Assembly: GCA_004525335.1 (NCBI GenBank)
Contig: SPCL01000053.1
Location: 1-12,627, forward strand
Direction of reading: 5' to 3'
From: Thermodesulfobacteriales bacterium
GTDB taxonomy: Bacteria > Desulfobacterota_D > UBA1144 > Nemesobacterales > UBA2774
DNA length: 12,627 nucleotides
This document shows, piece after piece, positions 5,202 through 12,627 of this stretch (its first letter is position 1; each line of letters begins with the position of its first letter). Below the pieces are notes generated by a model that did not search any database, was not told the DNA's origin, and worked only from the letters and a program-made list of their open reading frames with translations. Position numbers and translations under genes: made by a program.

Positions 5202-5504
5202 ATGAAGAAGTTACTTTTAGCAGGAGCGTTAGTAGTAGGACTTAGTATTCCAGCATTAGCGGTGGATTCAAATCAGTGGATTCAAGGTGGATATGTTGCC
5301 ACAAGCGCAGCAGATGCACTTACAGTACAAAAGTTGCATTCCAACAAACAGTCCAAAGGTGGGTATGTAGCCACAAGCGCGGCAGACGCACTTACAGTAC
5401 AAAAGCTAAACTCTGATAAACAGAGTACCGGTGGGTATGTCGCAACTAGTGCAGGTGACTCTTTTGTTGTACAGAAATTAAGAGTTTCCTCACCTAATTC
5501 ATAG
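5202..5504 (+). CDS. Small exported protein of three 24-residue repeats, unknown family
   Basis: This is a 100-residue protein. GGAGG (5190-5194) lies 7 bases before the ATG. Residues 1-20 are a textbook signal peptide (MKKLLLAGALVVGLSIPALA, cleavage before V21). After a short VDSNQWIQ linker the whole mature chain is three adjacent 24-residue units at 29-52, 53-76 and 77-100. Each begins GGYVATSA; the first two share GGYVATSAADALTVQKL exactly, while the third has diverged (GDSFVVQKL) and ends in a Pro/Ser tail. There are no cysteines or charged clusters to suggest catalysis. The regular repeats, the Gly-Gly starts and the Gln/Asn/Ser content would suit a small beta-structured or self-associating envelope protein, but that is speculation. 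It stands alone, between a long upstream region with palindromes and a strong terminator. I do not recognise the family. Confidence 0.85.
   Translation: MKKLLLAGALVVGLSIPALAVDSNQWIQGGYVATSAADALTVQKLHSNKQSKGGYVATSAADALTVQKLNSDKQSTGGYVATSAGDSFVVQKLRVSSPNS
5286..5501 (+). repeat. Three tandem 72-base coding repeats
   Basis: The units are 5286-5357, 5358-5429 and 5430-5501, in phase with the reading frame and ending at the stop codon. Across the first 17 codons units 1 and 2 encode the same residues although several third positions differ (for example GGA/GGG, GTT/GTA, GCA/GCG, GAT/GAC). The array is therefore old and held by selection on the protein, not a recent slippage product. Confidence 0.9.
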
Positions 5505-5543
5505 ACCATTGAAATATAGTTTGTCGATTAGGAAAAACAGTTG

Positions 5544-5600
5544 ATAAGGTCTTTTCGTAGGAGAAACGGTAATTCTAATACGAAAAGACCTTATTTTTTC
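5544..5600 (+). terminator. Strong terminator after the repeat-protein gene
   Basis: A perfect 16-bp stem (5544-5559 with 5579-5594) encloses a 19-base loop that may itself pair through AGAA and TTCT, and is followed directly by a run of six T. It ends the repeat-protein transcript about 40 bases after the stop codon. Leftward, a run of five U follows four bases past the stem (complement of 5534-5538), so it may also stop glgP transcripts. Confidence 0.85.
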
Positions 5601-5659
5601 TTTGTAAAATCAAGAATCTCTTGTATAAACCACGCTTAGAACTTCAAAGATTCTCAAGC

Positions 5660-8119
5660 TTAATCTAAATACTTTTTAATACCCCATATATCTTTTGCAT
5701 ATTCTGATATAGTACGATCACTTGAGAACTTTCCTATACGTGCGACATTCAATATAGCTTTTTTTGTCCACTTTGATTTATTAGTGAACTCAAGCTCAAT
5801 CTTCTTCTGCGTCTCTGCATATGATTCAAAATCGGCAAGATGGTAATAGACATCTCCATTATGTACCAATGATTCATATATCCAGTTAAACAAACCGGGT
5901 TCTTTCTGGCATAATGCGTCTGATTTAAAAGAATCCATTACTCTTCTTATATAATTATTGTTCTCATACAGATGATAAGGATCATAACTGTTTGTCTTTA
6001 TTAGCTCCTTTATTTCTTCTGTTTTTAATCCACAAACAAATATGTTCTCTTGCCCCACTTCTTCCATAATCTCTATATTTGCTCCATCGAGAGTTCCTAT
6101 AGTGAGTGCACCATTTAGAGCAAACTTCATATTGCTGGTACCTGAAGCCTCTTTACCGGCGGTAGAGATATGCTCGCTAACATCAGCTGCGGGGATTATT
6201 TTAGCAGCAAGCGAAACTTTATAATCAGGCAAGAAAACAACTTTGATTTGATCATTAACCCTCTTATCATTATTTACTAATTGGGCAAGATTATTAATAA
6301 GCTTAATAATATTCTTAGCCGCCCAGTAACCAGGCGCAGCTTTTCCTGCAAACACATAGGTCTTTGGCGCTTTAAGCGTCAATCCATCCTGGACTATGCT
6401 GTAGTACTGATGGATGATATGCATAATATTTAGAAGTTGACGTTTATATTCATGGATCCGTTTTACGTGAATATCAAAGAGAGATTCCGGATTGACTTTT
6501 ATATGTGTCACATCGAAAATGTATTCCGATAGACGTTGTTTATTATTATTTTTTATTTGCTGAAAATTATAGACGAATTCATCATTCTCATCATAATCTT
6601 CAAGTGACTTGAGCTTGTAAAGATCTGTAATCCAGGCGTCGCCAATAGTATTGGAAATTAGTCCCGCTAATTCGGGATTAACATTTAGCAGCCATCTTCT
6701 CTGAGTAATTCCATTTGTTTTATTATTAAACTTCTTAGGCATCATCTCAAAGAAATCGGGCACCAAATCGGTTGTTATAAGTTTAGAATGAAGAGCTGCT
6801 ACACCATTTACGGAATGACTTCCAACTATGGAGAGATGGGCCATTCTAACTTGTTTAGTAGAACCCTCTTCAATGATCGACATTCTACTTATGCGTCCCA
6901 TATCGGCTGGCCATTTTGAGCTAACCTTATTAAGAAATTGCTTATTGATATCATAGATAATTTGAAGATGCCTCGGCAGTATACGCTCAAAGAGAGAAAG
7001 CGGCCATGTCTCCATAGCCTCGGGGAGTAAAGTATGGTTGGTATAGCCAAAGGTTGATTCAGTTATATTCCATGCCCTATGCCAAGGCATACTATTTTCA
7101 TCAACTAATATCCTCATTAACTCTACTATAGCTAGTGCGGGGTGGGTGTCATTAAGCTGTATAGCCACTTTTGAAGCAAACTTTCCAAAACTATTATTTC
7201 TTTTCATATAACGCCTTACAATATCCCGCATAGAGCAAGAGACCAAGAAGTATTCCTGTAATACTCGAAGCTCCTTTCCCTGATCTACAGTATCAGATGG
7301 ATATAAGACCTTAGAGACAACTTCAGATGTTGTTTTTTGTTCTACAGCTTTTACATAATCTCCACTGTTAAAAATGTTCATATCAAATTCATTAGACGCC
7401 CTGGCTGAGTACAGTCTTAAATAATTAACCGTGTTACCTCCATACCCAACTATCGGCATATCATAAGGAACACCGTATAAGAATTTCCAATCTTTCCAAA
7501 ACGGTCTGTAGTTACCATTGACGTCTTTTTCTATCTCTACTCTTCCATAAAGTGGAACAATACAAACTTCGTGACTCTTTTCAATCAGCCAGGGGGATTC
7601 TTCTCTTAGCCAATAATCAGGCTGTTCAATCTGATATCCATTTACTATTTTTTGCTTGAATATGCCATATTCATAATTGATACCGTAACCAAAACCGGGC
7701 ATGCCCAAAGTAGCTATAGAATCCAGGAAGCAAGCAGCCAGCCTTCCGAGTCCTCCGTTCCCAAGAGCGGCATCTGATTCAGTCTCAATAAGGTCAGAAA
7801 GTTGTATCCCAATTTTTTCAAGTGCGTCTTTACAAAGATCGTATATACCAAGATTGATCAAGTTATTTGAAAGAGATCTGCCTATAAGATATTCCAATGA
7901 TAGATAGTACATACTTTTAACATCTTTATTGTTGTAACGATCCTCAGTCTTAAAAAGACTGTCAATCATGATCTCTCTTACTGCAAGCCCAAGAGAATAG
8001 AAAATATCCTCTGAGGATGCATCGGAGATTCTTTTCCCCATAGAATACTTTAGGTATTGAACAATTCTCTCACTTAACGAAGTCGCTTCTCTTGCAAAGT
8101 TCACATTGGTTTTAATCAT
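5660..8119 (-). CDS. glgP: Glycogen/maltodextrin phosphorylase
   Basis: The protein has 819 residues from the ATG at 8117-8119. An in-frame TTG directly before it (8122) is less likely because GGGAG (complement of 8129-8133) lies 9 bases from the ATG. The enzyme uses phosphate to remove terminal alpha-1,4-glucose units as glucose-1-phosphate, in the cytoplasm. The length is typical of the GT35 family. Visible signatures are GNGGLGRLAACFLDS near 120-134, GFGYGINYEYGIFKQ near 142-156, RIHEYKRQ, and EASGTSNMKFALNGALTIG. The last contains the pyridoxal-phosphate lysine at about residue 665 (codon at 6125-6127). No truncation or missing key residue was seen. It diverges from glgB with 186 bases between starts. 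GlgP and MalP cannot be separated firmly by sequence; the GlgB and GlgX neighbours favour glycogen as substrate. Confidence 0.97.
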   Translation of the reverse strand: MIKTNVNFAREATSLSERIVQYLKYSMGKRISDASSEDIFYSLGLAVREIMIDSLFKTEDRYNNKDVKSMYYLSLEYLIGRSLSNNLINLGIYDLCKDALEKIGIQLSDLIETESDAALGNGGLGRLAACFLDSIATLGMPGFGYGINYEYGIFKQKIVNGYQIEQPDYWLREESPWLIEKSHEVCIVPLYGRVEIEKDVNGNYRPFWKDWKFLYGVPYDMPIVGYGGNTVNYLRLYSARASNEFDMNIFNSGDYVKAVEQKTTSEVVSKVLYPSDTVDQGKELRVLQEYFLVSCSMRDIVRRYMKRNNSFGKFASKVAIQLNDTHPALAIVELMRILVDENSMPWHRAWNITESTFGYTNHTLLPEAMETWPLSLFERILPRHLQIIYDINKQFLNKVSSKWPADMGRISRMSIIEEGSTKQVRMAHLSIVGSHSVNGVAALHSKLITTDLVPDFFEMMPKKFNNKTNGITQRRWLLNVNPELAGLISNTIGDAWITDLYKLKSLEDYDENDEFVYNFQQIKNNNKQRLSEYIFDVTHIKVNPESLFDIHVKRIHEYKRQLLNIMHIIHQYYSIVQDGLTLKAPKTYVFAGKAAPGYWAAKNIIKLINNLAQLVNNDKRVNDQIKVVFLPDYKVSLAAKIIPAADVSEHISTAGKEASGTSNMKFALNGALTIGTLDGANIEIMEEVGQENIFVCGLKTEEIKELIKTNSYDPYHLYENNNYIRRVMDSFKSDALCQKEPGLFNWIYESLVHNGDVYYHLADFESYAETQKKIELEFTNKSKWTKKAILNVARIGKFSSDRTISEYAKDIWGIKKYLD

Positions 8120-8157
8120 CAAAATCTACTCCCATTAAGAATATAGATTAACCAGAA

Positions 8158-8185
8158 GATATATTGTTTGGGAAATGGTGAGCAA
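8158..8185 (-). promoter_or_regulatory. Possible glgP promoter
   Basis: On the minus strand TTGCTC (complement of 8180-8185) is followed after 16 bases by TATATC (complement of 8158-8163). Both are partial matches. The leader would be about 30 nt. Given the AT-rich background this is a candidate only. Confidence 0.35.
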
Positions 8186-8234
8186 TTGAAAAAGTAAATA
8201 TATTTAATTCCTATCAGACTACAAAGCTGGGACA

Positions 8235-8263
8235 CTTAGACTTTTAGTATTACTGTGTATAAT
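8235..8263 (+). promoter_or_regulatory. Promoter of the glgB-glgX-malQ operon
   Basis: A perfect TATAAT (8258-8263) lies 42 bases before the glgB ATG. The -35 region is poor (CTTAGA at 17 bp spacing), which may mean that an activator is needed. Initiation near 8270 would give a leader of about 36 nt. Confidence 0.5.
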
Positions 8264-8305
8264 AGAAACACAACATCGGGAAATTAAAAATATTACAATA
8301 TCCAT

Positions 8306-10240
8306 ATGAAAACTCTCGCAAACGTAATTAACCATCCAACTTTTATTACCGACTACGACATATATTTATTCAAACAAGGCAGCAATAACAACCTATATAA
8401 TAAATTAGGCTCTCATATATTGGAATTAAATGGTGTAAAGGGAACGCATTTTGCAGTATGGGCTCCTAATGCTGAATATGTTTCTGTTATAGGAGACTTT
8501 AACGGTTGGAACAAGAAATCACATCCACTTAGTGTAAGATGGGATGAATCAGGAATCTGGGAAGGGTTTATACCTAACTTAGGAGAAAATACCCTATACA
8601 AATACAATATAGTTTCCAAAGTTAATAATTACAAAGTGGAAAAAGGAGATCCCTTTGCTTTTAAGTGGGAGACCCCTCCTAAAACTGCTTCAATAGTTAG
8701 GGAATTAGACTATGCTTGGAATGATGAAGAGTGGTTAAAGAATAGAGAAGAACATAATTCGTTGAACTCTCCCATGTCTACATATGAGCTACATATAGGT
8801 TCTTGGAAAAGAATCCCCGAACAGGGAAATAGATCATTAAACTATAGAGAACTAGCCGTTGAGCTTGCCCAATATTTAAGGGAGATGGGCTTTACACATG
8901 TGGAATTTATGCCGGTAATGGAGCACCCTTTCTATGGGTCCTGGGGATATCAAACCACCGGGTATTTTGCACCAACCAGCAGATATGGGTCACCTCAAGA
9001 TTTCATGTATTTAGTTGACCACTTACACCAACACGGCATTGGAGTAATACTCGACTGGGTTCCTTCTCATTTCCCCGGAGACGAATTTGGGCTCCATTTC
9101 TTTGATGGAACTCATCTCTATGAACATGAGGATAAACGAAAAGGGTATCACCCTGATTGGGATAGCTACATATTCAATTACGGCAGAAATGAAGTTAAAT
9201 CTTTTTTGATTAGCAGTGCGCAATTCTGGCTTGATAAATACCACATCGATGCTTTAAGAGTAGACGCCGTTGCTTCCATGCTATATCTGGATTATAGCAG
9301 AAACGATGGGGAGTGGATTCCAAACGAGCATGGTGGCAATGAGAACTTGGAAGCAATAAACTTAATAAGAGAATTGAACAAATCTACTTATACCACCTAC
9401 CCTGGTATACAAACAATTGCTGAGGAATCTACGGCATGGCCGATGGTATCTAAACCTACAGATGTCGGGGGGCTAGGATTTGGAATGAAATGGAATATGG
9501 GGTGGATGAACGATACGCTCGAATACTTCAGTAAAGATCCTATACACAGAAAATATTACCATAACATGCTTACATTCAGCATGATTTATGCCTTTAATGA
9601 AAACTTCGTATTATCTCTGTCTCATGATGAAGTTGTATATGGAAAGGGTTCACTGTTTAACAAAATGCCTGGGGATGAATGGCAAAAAGCGTCTAATCTT
9701 CGAGCACTGTATGGCTATATGTTTGGGCATCCTGGGAAGAAGTTGCTCTTTATGGGTGGAGAATTTGGTCAATGGAGTGAATGGGACCATGAGAAAAGCT
9801 TGGATTGGCATCTCTTAGAAAACCCTTTAAACGCTGGCATCAAAAAATGGGTTAGTGACCTTAATAGTTTTTATAAAGACCAACCAGCATTGTATGAAAT
9901 CGATTTTTCTTCTGAAGGGTTTGAATGGAGAAATGTTGATGACAATGAAAGCAGCATAATAAGTTTTATTAGGAAATCTAATAAAGATTCTGATGTAATA
10001 TTAGTAGTTTGCAACTTCACACCCGTTGTTAGAGAAAGTTATAAAATCCATGTTCCCACCAGAGGCTATTGGCGGGAATGCTTAAATAGCGATGCCCTAA
10101 TTTATGGGGGCAGCGGAGTTGGTAACGGTGGCAGAGTAGAGACAAAAACCGACGCTAACGGCGAGGGAAATAACTATATTGACATATGTCTACCACCTTT
10201 AGGTGTGCTCTTTTTTAAATTTGAGCCTAAAGTGGCATAA
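8306..10240 (+). CDS. glgB: 1,4-alpha-glucan branching enzyme
   Basis: The protein has 644 residues (GH13). It cuts alpha-1,4 chains and re-attaches them through alpha-1,6 bonds, making the branches of glycogen. A CBM48 module is at about 40-125 (FAVWAPNAEYVSVIGDFNGWN), followed by the TIM-barrel core: TYELHIGSWKR, region I DWVPSHF (250-256), region II DALRVDAVASM with the nucleophile D320, region III AEEST with acid/base E373, and region IV SHDEVVYGKGS with D441. Spacing between the three acids (53 and 68) equals that in E. coli GlgB. The enzyme lacks the extra N-terminal module of E. coli GlgB (728 residues), giving the shorter single-CBM48 form. ATG 8306 is the first good start, but no Shine-Dalgarno sequence is present within 20 bases of it. 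First gene of the rightward operon. Confidence 0.98.
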   Translation: MKTLANVINHPTFITDYDIYLFKQGSNNNLYNKLGSHILELNGVKGTHFAVWAPNAEYVSVIGDFNGWNKKSHPLSVRWDESGIWEGFIPNLGENTLYKYNIVSKVNNYKVEKGDPFAFKWETPPKTASIVRELDYAWNDEEWLKNREEHNSLNSPMSTYELHIGSWKRIPEQGNRSLNYRELAVELAQYLREMGFTHVEFMPVMEHPFYGSWGYQTTGYFAPTSRYGSPQDFMYLVDHLHQHGIGVILDWVPSHFPGDEFGLHFFDGTHLYEHEDKRKGYHPDWDSYIFNYGRNEVKSFLISSAQFWLDKYHIDALRVDAVASMLYLDYSRNDGEWIPNEHGGNENLEAINLIRELNKSTYTTYPGIQTIAEESTAWPMVSKPTDVGGLGFGMKWNMGWMNDTLEYFSKDPIHRKYYHNMLTFSMIYAFNENFVLSLSHDEVVYGKGSLFNKMPGDEWQKASNLRALYGYMFGHPGKKLLFMGGEFGQWSEWDHEKSLDWHLLENPLNAGIKKWVSDLNSFYKDQPALYEIDFSSEGFEWRNVDDNESSIISFIRKSNKDSDVILVVCNFTPVVRESYKIHVPTRGYWRECLNSDALIYGGSGVGNGGRVETKTDANGEGNNYIDICLPPLGVLFFKFEPKVA

Positions 10241-10294
10241 TATTTGCAAACCTAATATATGTAGATTTAAATACAAAGTTCCTAAAACAATATT

Positions 10295-12457
10295 GTGACG
10301 AATGAGTTAAAACCCTTAAAAATAAGGCCGGGGAATAATCAACCTCTTGGTGCAAAATGGGACGGTAAAGGGGTAAATTTTGCTATCTACTCCGAACGCG
10401 CTCAAATGGTAGAACTGTGTCTATTCTCTAGTGATAGTGAACAGAGCGAATATGCTAGAATCAAAATTGATTCCAGAACTAAAAACATATGGCACTGCTA
10501 TATTCCCGGTTTAGAGCCGGGGCAGCTATATGGATACAGAGTTTATGGCCCATACAGTCCTTATTCTGGACTAAGATTTAACCCAAACAAACTTCTAATA
10601 GATCCTTATGCAAGAGCAATAAACGGAGAAATGAAGTTAAATGATATCCATAATGATTTTGCTAGATATACTGCTGAGTTGGAGATTTTTGCTGATCAGA
10701 GAGATAGTGCGCCATACATGCCAAAAAGTGTAGTTGTAGATACAAGCTTTGATTGGGACAATGATAGCAATCCACTAATCCCATGGTCTGACACAATAAT
10801 CTATGAGCTGCATGTTAAGGGATTTACTATAGAAAATCCTGAGATACCCGAGTCAAAAAGAGGCACCTATGCAGGCCTATGCTCCCCTCCGGCTATTAAA
10901 TATATAAAATCACTAGGAATAACCGCAGTTGAATTAATGCCTATTCATCATAGTGTTTCTGAGAAAAGACTTTTGAACGAAGGGCTAACTAATTACTGGG
11001 GTTACAACACTATCGGTTTTTTCGCCCCTGATTCGCGGTTTTCTAGTACGGGGAAAAACGGTCAGCAGGTAGTTGAATTTAAAAACATGGTAAAGGCATT
11101 CCACCAAGAAGGAATCGAAGTAATACTTGACGTTGTATACAACCATACAGCTGAGGGAAGCAATATCGGACCCACATTATCATTTAGAGGAATTGACAAT
11201 ATTTCATATTACCGTTTTGAAGCGAACAATTTGAATAATTACGAAAATTATACAGGTACCGGTAACTCTATAAATACTACTAACCAGTGTGTAGTGCAGC
11301 TTATTATTGACAGCCTAAAATACTGGGTCAATGAAATGCATGTTGACGGATTCAGGTTTGATCTAGCTACCGTTCTTGGCAGAGGGAAGAAGGATTTTCA
11401 TAGACATCACCCTTTACTGGAATCTATTTGCAATGATCCCATTTTATCTAGAGTCAAACTAATAGCAGAGCCATGGGATATAGGATATGGAGGATATCAG
11501 GTAGCCAATTTCCCCGATCCTTTCTCAGAGTGGAACGATAAATACCGCAACACCACTAGGCAATTCTGGAGAGGTGACACCGGACAACTAGCGGATATGG
11601 CTTATAGGATCAGCGGTTCAAGCAATTTATATTTTCTTCGTTCTAAAGGTTCACATACTAGTATAAATTATATATGTTCTCACGACGGATTCACGCTTGA
11701 AGATCTCGTATCATACAAGAATAAGCATAACCTTGCGAACCAAGAATCTAATAAAGACGGAATAAATGATAATTTCAGTTATAACTTCGGATTTGAGGGA
11801 GAAACTAAGAATAAAGAAATCTTAAAGCGTCGAGAAAGGCAAAAAAGAAACTTCTTGGCTACTTTATTTCTTTCTCAAGGAACCCCCATGCTCCTGGCCG
11901 GAGACGAATCAGGAAGAACCCAAGAAGGCAATAATAATTCCTACTGCCAAGACAACAGCATTTCATGGATGGACTGGAAAAGGGTTAATGCAAATAAGGA
12001 GTTGATTGAATTCTGCAAAAAGTTAATACAGCTAAGGGCAAAATCTCCCATATTGAAAAAAGGGGCATTTTTTGATGGGCATAATATAAGAGGAACCGAA
12101 ATTAGAGACCTTGTATGGTATTTGCCTGATGGGGATGAAATGACACATGAAAACTGGGAAGATAGCGAGCTCAAGTCTTTTGGTTTGGTAATGGCTCTTG
12201 AAGATTATACGAAGTCAGGTGAGAATGAAAAGTTTATTATAGAGAATTCATTGATGATACTGCTAAATGCATCATCTGAGACTATAAAATTCACAATACC
12301 TGAAAATAATATATCACAGTATTGGGAAGTTGCAATTAATACCTCATATGACACTTTAACAACAGAGGACTTACATTATTCGACAAATAATGCAATTAAG
12401 ATGATTGAAAAAACTTTAGTAGTACTAAAACCGGCGATCGGCAAAGCTTCACAATAG
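10295..12457 (+). CDS. glgX: Glycogen debranching enzyme (isoamylase type)
   Basis: The protein has 720 residues (GH13). It hydrolyses the alpha-1,6 branches left on phosphorylase-limit dextrin. The start is GTG at 10295; there is no in-frame ATG near the beginning of the conserved sequence (IRPGNNQPLGAKWDGKGVNF) and no clear ribosome binding site. A CBM48 module spans about 12-105, then the catalytic barrel: region I DVVYNHTAEGS (279-289), region II GFRFDLA with nucleophile D356, region III AEPWD with E392, and region IV SHDG with D464. FPDPFSEWNDKYRNTTRQFW is typical of GlgX/TreX debranching enzymes and separates it from GlgB. The length suits the TreX/GlgX range. It begins 54 bases after glgB and ends 16 bases before malQ, so it is almost certainly co-transcribed. 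Confidence 0.97.
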   Translation: MTNELKPLKIRPGNNQPLGAKWDGKGVNFAIYSERAQMVELCLFSSDSEQSEYARIKIDSRTKNIWHCYIPGLEPGQLYGYRVYGPYSPYSGLRFNPNKLLIDPYARAINGEMKLNDIHNDFARYTAELEIFADQRDSAPYMPKSVVVDTSFDWDNDSNPLIPWSDTIIYELHVKGFTIENPEIPESKRGTYAGLCSPPAIKYIKSLGITAVELMPIHHSVSEKRLLNEGLTNYWGYNTIGFFAPDSRFSSTGKNGQQVVEFKNMVKAFHQEGIEVILDVVYNHTAEGSNIGPTLSFRGIDNISYYRFEANNLNNYENYTGTGNSINTTNQCVVQLIIDSLKYWVNEMHVDGFRFDLATVLGRGKKDFHRHHPLLESICNDPILSRVKLIAEPWDIGYGGYQVANFPDPFSEWNDKYRNTTRQFWRGDTGQLADMAYRISGSSNLYFLRSKGSHTSINYICSHDGFTLEDLVSYKNKHNLANQESNKDGINDNFSYNFGFEGETKNKEILKRRERQKRNFLATLFLSQGTPMLLAGDESGRTQEGNNNSYCQDNSISWMDWKRVNANKELIEFCKKLIQLRAKSPILKKGAFFDGHNIRGTEIRDLVWYLPDGDEMTHENWEDSELKSFGLVMALEDYTKSGENEKFIIENSLMILLNASSETIKFTIPENNISQYWEVAINTSYDTLTTEDLHYSTNNAIKMIEKTLVVLKPAIGKASQ

Positions 12458-12473
12458 TAACGAGCAACAAAAG

Positions 12474-12627
12474 ATGAATAAAAGAACAAGCGGCATACTA
12501 CTTCATATCACATCTCTACCTTCACCACATGGAATAGGTGATTTTGGGCCTTCGTCATATGAATTTGTCGATTTTCTTAAGAAATCCAAACAAACATACT
12601 GGCAAGTTTTACCACTTAACCCTACAG
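12474..12627 (+). CDS. malQ: 4-alpha-glucanotransferase (amylomaltase), 3' end cut by window
   Basis: Fifty-one codons are visible from ATG 12474 to the window edge. The N-terminus RTSGILLHITSLPSPHGIGD, then FGPSSYEFVDFL and YWQVLPLNP, is the diagnostic start of GH77 enzymes. MalQ transfers maltodextrin segments between acceptors with release of glucose; next to GlgX it would rework the short oligosaccharides freed by debranching into chains GlgP can use. A weak GAG lies 9 bases before the ATG. The catalytic residues lie beyond the window and cannot be checked. Confidence 0.95.
   Translation, partial: MNKRTSGILLHITSLPSPHGIGDFGPSSYEFVDFLKKSKQTYWQVLPLNPT

Noticed and set aside
5286..5501. Possible CRISPR-like or minisatellite array
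   Set aside because: The 72-base units are adjacent without spacers, in frame, and part of an exported protein.
5282..5509. Antisense repeat-containing reading frame opposite the repeat-protein gene
   Set aside because: It is the shadow of the tandem coding repeats; it has no ribosome binding site or signal peptide, and the sense frame shows synonymous divergence.
5600..5659. GAATCT/AGATTC pairing just after glgP as a dedicated glgP terminator
   Set aside because: The stem is short with a long loop and no clear U run; the nearby 5544-5594 hairpin is a better candidate.
8120..8122. TTG start for glgP one codon before the ATG
   Set aside because: The ATG at 8117-8119 is a better start codon with GGGAG at a suitable 9-base distance.

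Overview
This is an AT-rich bacterial window, probably from a Gram-negative lineage. It has several Sec-type signal peptides, a SYLF protein and a DUF2092 periplasmic protein, AGGAGG-type ribosome binding sites, and a secreted Cys-rich protein with a Cys / membrane helix / Arg C-terminal sorting tail. The sequence alone does not give a taxon. An uncultured Desulfobacterota- or Dadabacteria-like organism is only a guess.

Left part (1-3900): the end of a DinB-superfamily protein gene; a secreted SYLF-domain protein gene (529-1236) preceded by three CTTAAC repeats at an exact 11-base period, resembling a Pho box; two leftward genes for exported Cys-rich proteins (1250-1474 and 1560-2810); and a rightward DUF2092 gene (3045-3896). 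The large Cys-rich gene and the DUF2092 gene diverge from two promoters whose -35 boxes lie back to back.

Middle part (3981-5600): two nearly identical leftward cold-shock protein genes. Each is a complete unit with an extended -10 promoter, a conserved leader RNA of about 95 nt, a CspA-like ORF and a matching terminator hairpin. A 326-base gene-free stretch follows, with several inverted repeats including an 18-base perfect palindrome. It leads to a small exported protein made almost entirely of three 24-residue repeats, closed by a strong 16-bp terminator stem.

Right part (5660-12627): a glycogen locus. glgP (phosphorylase) runs leftward and diverges from glgB (branching enzyme), glgX (debranching enzyme) and malQ (4-alpha-glucanotransferase, cut by the window end). 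GlgB builds branches. GlgP shortens the outer chains to glucose-1-phosphate, GlgX removes limit branches, and MalQ recycles the released short maltodextrins. All visible catalytic residues are intact. The rightward glycogen genes have poor or no Shine-Dalgarno sequences, unlike the rest of the window.

I found no tRNA, rRNA, transposase, CRISPR array or defence system. The least explained items are the triple-repeat secreted protein with its palindromic upstream region, the Cys-rich pair with the sorting tail, the Pho-box-like array, and the duplicated csp leader RNA.
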